This document shows, piece after piece, positions 1 through 5,885 of a stretch of 7,755 nt of DNA. The stretch's first letter is position 1; each line of letters opens with the position of its first letter. A model generated the notes under the pieces. That model saw nothing but the letters and a program-made list of their open reading frames with translations. It did not search any database and had not been told where the DNA came from. A program made the translations under genes and the position numbers. Origin of the DNA: an uncultured Spirochaetota bacterium (GTDB lineage: Bacteria > Spirochaetota > UBA4802 > UBA5368); NCBI GenBank assembly GCA_937864375.1, contig CALMJO010000669.1, positions 1 to 7,755 on the forward strand, in the 5' to 3' direction.

Positions 1-2359
1 CCTCCATGCCCAGGAGCGTCCTTCTCACGCGCCCGTCCATCGTCGCGAGGAAGTGGAAGACTCCCTTGAACTGCGACTTGTGGAACTTTTCGTTGTAGGA
101 GCGCTCCATCGCGAAGCGCGGAAGCGCCTTTCCTCCGGAAAGCATCGCGCGCCACTCGTCGATCTCCGGGACGTAGGAGCCCAGTTCCACCTCGAGGATG
201 ATGGGCGGGAAGAGGGACGCCTGGCCGGCCCCCTCCTCCTTGAAGACCTGCCGCACGATGAAGCCGTCAAGGAGCACGGCCGGCGCGCCCGTGGACCCGG
301 GCGTTACCGGATAGATCACGACGAGATCGTTCTCACGGAACTTGAACTCGGCCGCGTCCGAGGTGTCCTCCATGAAGAGGACCCAGTTGCCCCCGCGGTA
401 TTCCACGCGCGAAAGCGCGAGGCTGTCCAGGAGCACGCCCTTCTGGAGCTTGTCCTCGATGGAGTCCTTCCAGATGTCCGCGAGGCTCCCGCTCCTGGAG
501 GTGGCATACCATCCCACGCGCGCCGCGAGCATCGAGCGCGCGATGAACGATACGATGAATTCGGCGTAGGCGCGCTGGAGGGGATCGCTCCCTTCCAGCG
601 CCTTCCCGAGGCGGGCGCGCGCGTCTCCCTCGAATTTCTCCACCCAGAGCTCCGGTTCCGCCGCAACGGCTCCCAGGAGCGGCCACGCATTGTCGCGGTG
701 TGCGAGCGAAGCGACGAGGTTCACAGCCTCGTTCCGGAGCCCCAGGAGATCGCGCATCGTCGCGGCGTCGGGATCGTCGACCGCGCGGATCCAGGAGACA
801 TCGGCCCGCGGATACCAGAGGTCCATGCCGCTTGCGCCAAAGCGCGCCTGTGCGAGCGCACGGTAGAGCTGCAGCTGCTTCGCGTGCTGGGGATTCAGGA
901 AGTTGGGCTGCCCCGGCTTGTTCCCGTACACCTTGCCGGTCTTGAGCTCGATGAATTTCATCATGCGCGCGTCCCCGGTCGACCGGAACAGGATGTCGAT
1001 CTTGCCGGTGATCCCGAGGCTCGAGCTGTGGACCGGGACCTCCCAGTACGCCCTGCCCTGTTCGCGTTCAACCTGCGCGAAGAGCTGATCGCTCATCCCT
1101 GAATAGCCCACGGGGTCCTTGAGGCCCGCGGTCCTTCTGCAGTCGGGATAGTTCACGCAGCCGTAGAACTGGCCTCCCCTGCCGGTGCGCAGTTTCATCT
1201 CCTCGCGGCAGTCGGGACACACCGGCACCGGGCCCTTCTTGAGGGTTTCGATCTTGAGCCTGAAACCGGGCTCCCTCCCCAGGGATGCGATCTCGAGCAT
1301 GCGGTCCGAAAGGGCGTCGAGAACCATGGAGTTGCGCTCAACGGACGGGGGGCGCCCGTCGTTACGGCACTGGAGCGCCCTGTCCAGGACATGGTTCACG
1401 ATCTGCCCCACGACCGTCGCCGTGCGGGAAGGGCCTCTGGGCGCAAAGTAGGACTTGATGACATGCAGGGGCCGTGGTCCCGTCGCCGCCTCCGGCTTGA
1501 TGTAGCCCGGATAGCATTCGCTCAGGTCGGTGACGGGGAGCATGAAGTCCGGGTGGTGGACCATGAGCGCTTCCTCGCCCACGAGGAGCGCGCCGCCGCC
1601 GGGAACGAGTCCCGCGAGGTAGACGGTGTCTCCCTCGGCAATCGACGCCAGGCCGGCTATACCAGGGGAATCGAAGCGTACTGCACCGTACCAGGTGCCG
1701 TCCTCCAGGCAGGCCATGATCGTGCGCGCGTCGCCGTCTGCGACGGATTTTAGAACGAGAAACCGTCCTTCACGAATTTCGCGCCGGGTGAAGTCGACAT
1801 ACGCTGCGAGCGCTGCGGGCACGCTGTCCCCCGAAACGAGCGAGGAGAACCGGCAGATGCAGTACACGATCTGACCGAGCACCCGCTCCCCAGAATCGCC
1901 CTGCCACATGATGTGACGCACGCCGTCGTGGTGGGCGCGGTTCATGAGGGCGCGCGCGAGGTCGGCGTGGTAGAGCGCGAGCCCCACGGGGTCGTCCGTG
2001 TTCGCCGGAGCGCCGGCCGATCTTCCGGCCCGGCGCATGCGCGCCTCCCACTTCCCCATGTCCCCGACCTTCCAGTTCACTCCTGGCTTCACGCGCTCCG
2101 GCGCGACGAGCGCGCACTGCGCGTGCATCCATATTTCCAGGAGCACGCGAAGCTCGTTTGCCTTCGCGTGCGCGCCGCCAAGCCTGGTATCGCGGGAAAT
2201 GAGGATCGATTCCATGTTCCGGTGAAGCTCGTCCCACCGGATTGAATCGAGCTTCGATTGATCAGCCTCGATCGCGCGGATAGTTTCGAAGAGGCAATAG
2301 ACCAGATTGGGCCTGGCAGTACCGGACGCGGCGATATGTGCGGCGTTTGAGATATCCAT
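1..2359 (-). CDS. Dna2-like nuclease-helicase, N-terminal nuclease part (partial, cut by left edge)
   Basis: An unbroken frame starts at the ATG at 2359 (AAGGAG five bases upstream) and runs off the window, giving 786 visible residues. Residues about 245-285 resemble the OB/barrel lead-in of Dna2 (a 'VHHPDFMLPVTDLSEC' stretch, C282). A RecB-like nuclease follows: G318-QIVNH near the usual motif-I His, D455 in 'GKIDILF', E471-L-K473 in 'IELKTGK', and Q495-x3-Y499. Together these are the Asp, Glu-x-Lys and Gln/Tyr of the PD-(D/E)XK Dna2/Cas4/RecB group. Inserted at 381-407 is a CPDC...C401-VNYPD-C407 zinc ribbon like those at the C-terminus of topoisomerase I. No cysteine is seen from residue 500 to the edge, so the Dna2 Fe-S triad is absent. 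Residues about 665-786 look like the barrel preceding the helicase in Dna2; the SF1 helicase itself is inferred to lie beyond the edge. The first 240 residues match nothing I know. Likely role: processing of DNA flaps or ends, in repair or defence. Confidence 0.8.
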   Translation of the reverse strand, partial: MDISNAAHIAASGTARPNLVYCLFETIRAIEADQSKLDSIRWDELHRNMESILISRDTRLGGAHAKANELRVLLEIWMHAQCALVAPERVKPGVNWKVGDMGKWEARMRRAGRSAGAPANTDDPVGLALYHADLARALMNRAHHDGVRHIMWQGDSGERVLGQIVYCICRFSSLVSGDSVPAALAAYVDFTRREIREGRFLVLKSVADGDARTIMACLEDGTWYGAVRFDSPGIAGLASIAEGDTVYLAGLVPGGGALLVGEEALMVHHPDFMLPVTDLSECYPGYIKPEAATGPRPLHVIKSYFAPRGPSRTATVVGQIVNHVLDRALQCRNDGRPPSVERNSMVLDALSDRMLEIASLGREPGFRLKIETLKKGPVPVCPDCREEMKLRTGRGGQFYGCVNYPDCRRTAGLKDPVGYSGMSDQLFAQVEREQGRAYWEVPVHSSSLGITGKIDILFRSTGDARMMKFIELKTGKVYGNKPGQPNFLNPQHAKQLQLYRALAQARFGASGMDLWYPRADVSWIRAVDDPDAATMRDLLGLRNEAVNLVASLAHRDNAWPLLGAVAAEPELWVEKFEGDARARLGKALEGSDPLQRAYAEFIVSFIARSMLAARVGWYATSRSGSLADIWKDSIEDKLQKGVLLDSLALSRVEYRGGNWVLFMEDTSDAAEFKFRENDLVVIYPVTPGSTGAPAVLLDGFIVRQVFKEEGAGQASLFPPIILEVELGSYVPEIDEWRAMLSGGKALPRFAMERSYNEKFHKSQFKGVFHFLATMDGRVRRTLLGME

Positions 2360-2364
2360 GGTAT

Positions 2365-2370
2365 CTCCTT
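2365..2370 (-). promoter_or_regulatory. Ribosome binding site of the Dna2-like gene
   Basis: AAGGAG on the minus strand lies five bases before the ATG at 2359. It fixes the start of the long partial frame. No in-frame upstream start with a comparable site was seen. Confidence 0.8.
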
Positions 2371-2481
2371 TGTGCGCCTGGATGAATCCCCCGGCATCTC
2401 CCCCGATGATCACGCCGGAGGAGGGCCACCTGCCGGGAGACAATATCACTTCAAAATGTTTTCCGTATGCTGGAAGTGCAG

Positions 2482-2533
2482 GGCGATGATACTCTTGCCG
2501 GAGGCACGGGCAGCATCGCCGCTTTTTTTATTT
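2482..2533 (+). terminator. Hairpin with T-tract, oriented as a plus-strand terminator
   Basis: GGCGATG (2482-2488) pairs perfectly with CATCGCC (2514-2520). The 25-base interior contains a second small hairpin, TGCC-GGA-GGCA (2496-2506), flanked by seven bases on each side. Two bases after the outer stem comes TTTTTTTATTT (2523-2533), as in an intrinsic terminator read on the plus strand. Both flanking genes are on the minus strand, so it does not end either of them. It may stop antisense transcription, end a small plus-strand RNA, or act as a leader structure in the 221-base gap upstream of the Dna2-like gene. The outer stem is only seven pairs, so the call is moderate. Confidence 0.4.
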
Positions 2534-2580
2534 CTTGTCGCATCTTAAATGCGGCATGTCAACGAAATTTATGCGCCGCG

Positions 2581-3141
2581 CTAGTCGCCAAGTTTCCACG
2601 ATCGCACCAAATCCCGCTGTATATCCGTTTGCGGCGATGATAGATGCGCGGTGGCTTCATGACGCCTGAGATACCGGATGCCATCAAGCGCATCCCGCCC
2701 TGCCCCGATCCCGTGCCTGGCGAGATAGCAGCCAACCACGGTACCGGTGCGGCCGCGGCCTCCCCAGCAATGTACATAAACCGGATTATTCCCGGCGACG
2801 GAGAAGTCGATGAAATCGAGAATGAACCGCATCGTCGCACGGTCCGGCACATCGAGGTCCCGTACGGGCACGCGCCTGACCGTCCCCGCAATACCGGACG
2901 ATGCGAACAGCGAGCGGACCAGTTCATCATAGGGCGCGAAAGGCGCACCGTCGTGGTCCGTTTCGTGCTCCTCCATGAGGTTGAGGAACACTCGTATCCC
3001 CGAATCCACCACCCTTCCCAGCCTTTCCCGGGCGACGGCTTCGTCTGCATCGCCCGGGTAGCAGCCTGCCAGGAGTTTGCCCGGGACGACCCAGTATGAC
3101 CGGTCAAAGGGTACGATCACTCCTGTTTCCTCGGTTCTCAT
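2581..3141 (-). CDS. Dual-specificity/tyrosine-phosphatase-like cysteine phosphatase
   Basis: This 186-residue protein carries the CX5R phosphatase P-loop as 'VHCWGGRGRTG': C125 is the nucleophile and R131 the phosphate-binding arginine. The likely general acid is D95 or D97 in 'VPVRDLDVPD', about 30 residues upstream as expected. The N-terminal 'SYWVVPGKLLAGCYPG' and C-terminal 'SPQTDIQRDLVRSW' are typical of small bacterial DSP-like proteins. No signal peptide or membrane segment is seen, so it is probably cytoplasmic. The ATG at 3141 has GGGGA five bases upstream and lies 12 bases after the ARPP-1 stop, so the two genes should be co-transcribed. The substrate cannot be read from sequence: phosphoprotein, nucleotide or a phosphorylated ADP-ribose derivative are all possible. 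The ARPP-1 neighbour favours a small-molecule or NAD-derived substrate, by inference. Confidence 0.88.
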   Translation of the reverse strand: MRTEETGVIVPFDRSYWVVPGKLLAGCYPGDADEAVARERLGRVVDSGIRVFLNLMEEHETDHDGAPFAPYDELVRSLFASSGIAGTVRRVPVRDLDVPDRATMRFILDFIDFSVAGNNPVYVHCWGGRGRTGTVVGCYLARHGIGAGRDALDGIRYLRRHEATAHLSSPQTDIQRDLVRSWKLGD

Positions 3142-3153
3142 TGAATTCCCCGG

Positions 3154-4140
3154 CTACAGGCCTTGGTCGTACCGGAAGCTGCCCGTCCTGCAGCGGCCGG
3201 GGTCCCCTTCGTCCCGTTTATCAAGCTTGAAGAATGCGGCGTGAATAACGCTCTTTCCATACTTCAGCGCCGCACCCACGATCGCCCCGCCCTCGTAGCG
3301 CCAGTCCGTTCCCGCTCCCCTGGACTTGAAGCTGCGCTCGTCGCAATCGCGCGTTTCCCTGATGAAGGCGCTCACATCCTCAACGCATGGCGGGGCGCAT
3401 TCCGTGCCGGAACCATCCAGGGCGTCCATCGCATAGCTTCGCACCAGCCGCTCGTGGTAGTCCGCGTACGCCTCCACGCGGGCGAGCGCCTCGAGGCCGA
3501 CCATCTTCCCGTTTATGAATACCGCGAGACCCACCTGTCCCTCGATGGCCGGAAATGCGTCAACGTATTCATCGAGCGTGGCTTTCCGGTCCGCGAAAAT
3601 CTGCTTCATGGCTCCGGTTTTTGAGTTAACCTTCATCTTCTCCGACATTTTGGCAATATCCTCCCAGATCATGCCCTGGTTCGAGTAAAATGAGGCGTCC
3701 CTTTTCAGGGATTCCGTCACCGAATGCATCTTCATTTTCCGGATGTCGTTCGACATGATGACGTCGGAGTCCATGAATTCCTTCGAGGAATAGGACCACC
3801 GGCCGTGCTCGGTGCAGCTTACCGGCACCACGATCCTCGATCCCTTGCGCACCAGTATGGAGGTGTTCAGTATCCGATTCTGCTTCGCGCCAGCCAGCTC
3901 CTCGCCATCCAGGAGCAGCACCATGAGCGCGGACAGGTTTTCCACCAGCAGGTCGGGAACCGATCCATGCTCGCTCACTTCCCTTACGATGATCTGCTTT
4001 TCCGCCAATGCGCGTTTCATCGTGGTGAACCGCGGCCCTCCCTGTCCCTCGCCAACGAGAGGAATCACCGCCATGTTCTTATGGACGAGAAGCACTCCCG
4101 GCTTCAGGCCGATCAAAAAATTTCCAATTACCTTATCCAT
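3154..4140 (-). CDS. ARPP-1 family protein (DUF6569-type)
   Basis: This 328-residue cytoplasmic-looking protein belongs to ARPP-1, the 'ARG and Rhodanese-Phosphatase-superfamily-associated Protein' domain. I assign it from memory of the family's two conserved blocks: 'LLDGEELAGAKQNR' (76-89) and 'VPVSCTEHGRWSY' (105-117). The acidic, Lys/Asn and Cys/Glu residues in these blocks (E79, E80, K86, N88, C109, E111) are candidate functional residues. Two further stretches, 'FINGKMVGLEAL' (208-219) and 'SRGAGTDWRYEGGAIVGAAL' (273-292), also look family-typical. Length is near full for the family. To my knowledge no biochemical activity is established; the name reflects genomic association with ADP-ribosylglycohydrolases and phosphatase-fold enzymes. 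That association recurs here, with a cysteine phosphatase 12 bases downstream and a Nudix hydrolase upstream. A purine-rich AAGGAAGGGGG tract lies just before the ATG, and a 202-base leader separates it from the Nudix gene. Confidence 0.82.
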   Translation of the reverse strand: MDKVIGNFLIGLKPGVLLVHKNMAVIPLVGEGQGGPRFTTMKRALAEKQIIVREVSEHGSVPDLLVENLSALMVLLLDGEELAGAKQNRILNTSILVRKGSRIVVPVSCTEHGRWSYSSKEFMDSDVIMSNDIRKMKMHSVTESLKRDASFYSNQGMIWEDIAKMSEKMKVNSKTGAMKQIFADRKATLDEYVDAFPAIEGQVGLAVFINGKMVGLEALARVEAYADYHERLVRSYAMDALDGSGTECAPPCVEDVSAFIRETRDCDERSFKSRGAGTDWRYEGGAIVGAALKYGKSVIHAAFFKLDKRDEGDPGRCRTGSFRYDQGL

Positions 4141-4342
4141 GTATTTCCCCCTTCCTTTTTTATTTTATCGCCCCCCCTCGCGGAAATGCCCTGAGGGGAC
4201 AACCCGCGAATTTTTCACGGAGCTTATCCCCATGACCAGGACTGCGGAGCAGCGGCACCGGGCCTGTTCGTCAGTGCCTGATCAGATTCCACGCCACGCG
4301 ATTCAATTAAGTTTCACGTGCCCTTAATGCTGCGCGATGTGA
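4141..4342 (-). promoter_or_regulatory. 202-base intergenic region, probable leader/promoter of ARPP-1 and phosphatase genes
   Basis: This is the longest gap in the middle of the window and it is more AT-rich near both ends than the flanking genes. Minus-strand elements: an AT-rich inverted repeat ATTAAG/CTTAAT (4306-4311 and 4323-4328) around a CACGTG core, the stem at 4174-4198, and a GATAAAATAAAA run just before the ribosome site. I could not find a convincing -35/-10 pair. A separate promoter for the ARPP-1/phosphatase unit is inferred from the gap and the strong ribosome site. Confidence 0.35.
4174..4198 (-). other. Inverted repeat in the ARPP-1 leader
   Basis: CCCCTC (4174-4179) can pair with GAGGGG (4193-4198) around a 13-base loop, about 35 bases upstream of the ARPP-1 start and just ahead of its purine-rich ribosome-binding region. 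No T-tract follows on either strand, so it is not an obvious terminator. A six-pair stem next to a C-rich run could arise by chance. Confidence 0.25.
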
Positions 4343-4804
4343 TTATGACGGTGGATGCGCGGGAAATATCGGGGAAAAATGATTTTCGATGGCTTCGAAA
4401 AGCGCCATGTTATTCTTCCTGAAGCTAAAATAGTTTTCGATTATCTCCAGGGTCTCATCCGTGATCCTTCGCCCCGGCGCCGAGGCACCGCCCGGCTTGT
4501 AATACCCCAGGTGGGTCACCTCGTGCCCGGGCTCAGCCGTACCGTGCGCCCTTACGTAATAAACCTTATGCTGGTCCCTGTAGTCATATCTCCTATGGTA
4601 CTTACCGCTGCACTCGAAGAGCTCGACCGCGACAAATGCGAGCAGGCCCGTTTCCTCGCGCAGCTCGCGGATCGCGGCCTCCATCCTGCTTTCCCCCTTC
4701 CTGGCCCTTCCGCCCGGAAGAATGAACGGCCCATGCTCGGTCGCGTTGACCAGGATTCCTTCCGGCGTCTCCACGATCGCCGTTCCCCGTCGCTGCACCT
4801 TCAC
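4343..4804 (-). CDS. Nudix hydrolase
   Basis: This 153-residue protein contains an exact Nudix box, Gx5Ex7REUxEExGU, at residues 32-54 (G32, E38, R46-E47-L48, E50-E51, G53). The preceding 'GPFILPGG' is the usual lead-in strand. Nudix enzymes cleave a nucleoside diphosphate linked to another group, with Mg2+ held by the box glutamates. Specificity (ADP-ribose, a nucleotide sugar, an oxidised nucleotide or a capped RNA) is not readable here; I see no clear ADP-ribose-pyrophosphatase signature downstream of the box. The start is a GTG at 4804 that overlaps the TGA of the upstream 76-residue gene (GTGA), which implies translational coupling. With ARPP-1 and a phosphatase next in line, an ADP-ribose-like substrate is an attractive inference. 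Confidence 0.92.
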   Translation of the reverse strand: MKVQRRGTAIVETPEGILVNATEHGPFILPGGRARKGESRMEAAIRELREETGLLAFVAVELFECSGKYHRRYDYRDQHKVYYVRAHGTAEPGHEVTHLGYYKPGGASAPGRRITDETLEIIENYFSFRKNNMALFEAIENHFSPIFPAHPPS

Positions 4805-5031
4805 GCGCTCCCTCCTTTCCGCGCGCCCTCTACGGCAAACTGTTCGGCGTCAGCGCGCGCCTTTTCCCGTACACCGTCATATTCGTCACCGAGCAGGCGC
4901 CTGAGCGTTCTTTCTCCCATGGCGTCCAGCACCGAATCCCAGCCGAACGTGTCCACGAGGTGCTTCATCTGGTCCCTGTATAGCTCGAATGTTCCACCGT
5001 CGATGAGGCGGTGCTTCTTTTTCTTATTCAT
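4801..5031 (-). CDS. Small charged helical protein, unknown function (76 aa)
   Basis: I do not recognise this protein. It opens with a basic run (MNKKKKHR), then a probably helical body with 'ELYRDQMKHLVDTFGWDSVL' (16-35) and 'ERTLRRLLGDEYD' (40-52), and ends in an alanine/glycine-rich charged tail. There is no signal peptide, membrane segment or cysteine. The ATG at 5031 has AAGGA about seven bases upstream and sits 12 bases after the stop of the membrane-protein gene. Its TGA overlaps the GTG of the Nudix gene. That arrangement and the codon use like its neighbours argue it is a real gene, perhaps an accessory or regulatory partner of the Nudix enzyme. Confidence 0.75.
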   Translation of the reverse strand: MNKKKKHRLIDGGTFELYRDQMKHLVDTFGWDSVLDAMGERTLRRLLGDEYDGVREKARADAEQFAVEGARKGGSA

Positions 5032-5043
5032 TATCTGTTCCTT

Positions 5044-5277
5044 TTATTTCCCCTGTCCCCGCATTGCGCCGCATTGTGCCCGCCAAGTGCGCGTATCCCG
5101 GATTAATCCCTTCACCTCCACGACCGCCACGTCCTCGTCATACTGCCCGCCCGTCCGGTACTTGTCCCTGACCTGCTCGCAGTTCGTTCCCATTATATAG
5201 AAGACGTAGACGGCCCAAAGCGATCCCAGGATCAGCCAGAATCCATGGACGGGTGCAGATCGGGCATCTGGTGCCAT
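5044..5277 (-). CDS. Small single-pass membrane protein, unknown function (77 aa)
   Basis: I chose the ATG at 5277 because AGGAGG lies seven bases upstream; an in-frame ATG at 5325 lies inside the 5322-5347 hairpin and lacks such a site. Residues 12-30 ('GFWLILGSLWAVYVFYIMG') form one hydrophobic segment, after a short N-terminus with one Asp, one Arg and one His. The remaining 47 residues are soluble and charged, with cysteines at 33 and 69 and a strand-like 'DEDVAVVEVKGLI' (48-60). No family is recognised. It is the first gene of a likely unit with the 76-residue protein and the Nudix hydrolase. Confidence 0.72.
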   Translation of the reverse strand: MAPDARSAPVHGFWLILGSLWAVYVFYIMGTNCEQVRDKYRTGGQYDEDVAVVEVKGLIRDTRTWRAQCGAMRGQGK

Positions 5278-5284
5278 GATAATT

Positions 5285-5290
5285 CCTCCT
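5285..5290 (-). promoter_or_regulatory. Ribosome binding site that sets the membrane-protein start
   Basis: A perfect AGGAGG on the minus strand is spaced seven bases from the ATG at 5277. It decides in favour of the 77-residue product over a 93-residue reading from 5325. Confidence 0.85.
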
Positions 5291-5321
5291 TCGCAGGCAG
5301 CGTACTTTCCGCCGTATCCTT

Positions 5322-5347
5322 GCATCCCCCGGGGGAGCGGGGGATGC
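5322..5347 (-). other. Perfect 9-bp GC-rich intergenic hairpin
   Basis: GCATCCCCC (5322-5330) pairs perfectly with GGGGGATGC (5339-5347) around an eight-base loop. It begins five bases past the SNase stop and ends about 30 bases before the next ribosome site. No T-run follows on either strand, so it is not a classical intrinsic terminator. It may protect the 3' end of the SNase message, attenuate read-through, or be part of a dispersed palindrome. Confidence 0.55.
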
Positions 5348-5352
5348 GCGCA

Positions 5353-5805
5353 TCATCTGCCGAACTCCTCAGCGTGTTTGACGTTAGGCGGCACGGTGAG
5401 CCGGACCGCGAGCCCCTTTTTCAGGAGCCACAGGTTCACCATCGTGCCGTCCGCCGTGTAGACATAGGCGAGCGTCCTCCCGTACCTGTCACAGCGCTCC
5501 ACGTCGAACTCGAGCGTGACGGGATCGCCGGGCTTCAGGAAGGCGGCAAGCTCCGCCGCCGATCGCTTCCCCATCTCGAGGATGACCGCGAGGTCGCGCC
5601 CGGTCCTTTCCGCCTGTTTATACGCGCGCCTGTTGACGGAGCTCTCCGGCGCGTCAATGCCGATCAGCCTCACCCTGGCGGGCACCGTCTGCCCCGCCAC
5701 GAGTACGTCGATGGTGTCGCCGTCGACCACCTTAACCACGGTGGCGGGCGTCCTATCAACGGGCGCAGCCGCGATGAGCATTACAGCCAGAATCGCATTG
5801 AGCAT
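5353..5805 (-). CDS. Staphylococcal-nuclease-like (thermonuclease) protein, secreted or envelope
   Basis: This 150-residue protein has the SNase fold signatures. 'KVVDGDTI' (25-32) gives the Ca2+-binding D30; 'VRLIGIDAPE' (45-54) supplies R46, D51 and E54; and 'DRYGRTLAYVY' (106-116) supplies R110. These correspond to D21, R35, D40, E43 and R87 of the S. aureus enzyme, so phosphodiester hydrolysis of DNA/RNA is expected. Residues 1-14 (MLNAILAVMLIAAA) look like a signal sequence or membrane anchor, though without a basic N-terminus. I chose the ATG at 5805 for its GGAGG site; an in-frame ATG at 5841 would add 'MKAREQ...', supplying positive charge but lacking a good ribosome site. The protein stops at 'HAEEFGR', before the terminal helix and 'GLW'-type ending usual in the family. 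It stands apart, with gaps of about 80 bases on both sides. Confidence 0.88.
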   Translation of the reverse strand: MLNAILAVMLIAAAPVDRTPATVVKVVDGDTIDVLVAGQTVPARVRLIGIDAPESSVNRRAYKQAERTGRDLAVILEMGKRSAAELAAFLKPGDPVTLEFDVERCDRYGRTLAYVYTADGTMVNLWLLKKGLAVRLTVPPNVKHAEEFGR

Positions 5806-5809
5806 ACAT

Positions 5810-5815
5810 TCCTCC
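5810..5815 (-). promoter_or_regulatory. Ribosome binding site that sets the SNase start
   Basis: GGAGGA on the minus strand lies four to five bases before the ATG at 5805. This favours the shorter, signal-sequence-first product over the 5841 start. Confidence 0.7.
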
Positions 5816-5885
5816 GTGGAACTTTGTTCCCGGGCCTTCATCAGGATTTCATGACCCGGTAAAATGGTGAACGGTAATCCGCCGG

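Noticed and set aside
53..1102. Plus-strand frame of about 349 codons
   Set aside because: It is antisense to the Dna2-like gene, in a GC-rich region where shadow frames are common. The minus frame has recognisable zinc-ribbon and nuclease motifs; the plus product has none.
2557..2562. TTGACA -35-like hexamer on the minus strand upstream of the Dna2-like gene
   Set aside because: No acceptable -10 element occurs 15-19 bases downstream; the A-rich run is too far.
4355..5200. Plus-strand frame of about 281 codons
   Set aside because: It lies opposite the Nudix gene and two tightly spaced small genes, and its product is low-complexity with no domain.
5245..5862. Plus-strand frame of about 205 codons
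   Set aside because: It is antisense to the SNase-like gene, whose catalytic residues are clear.
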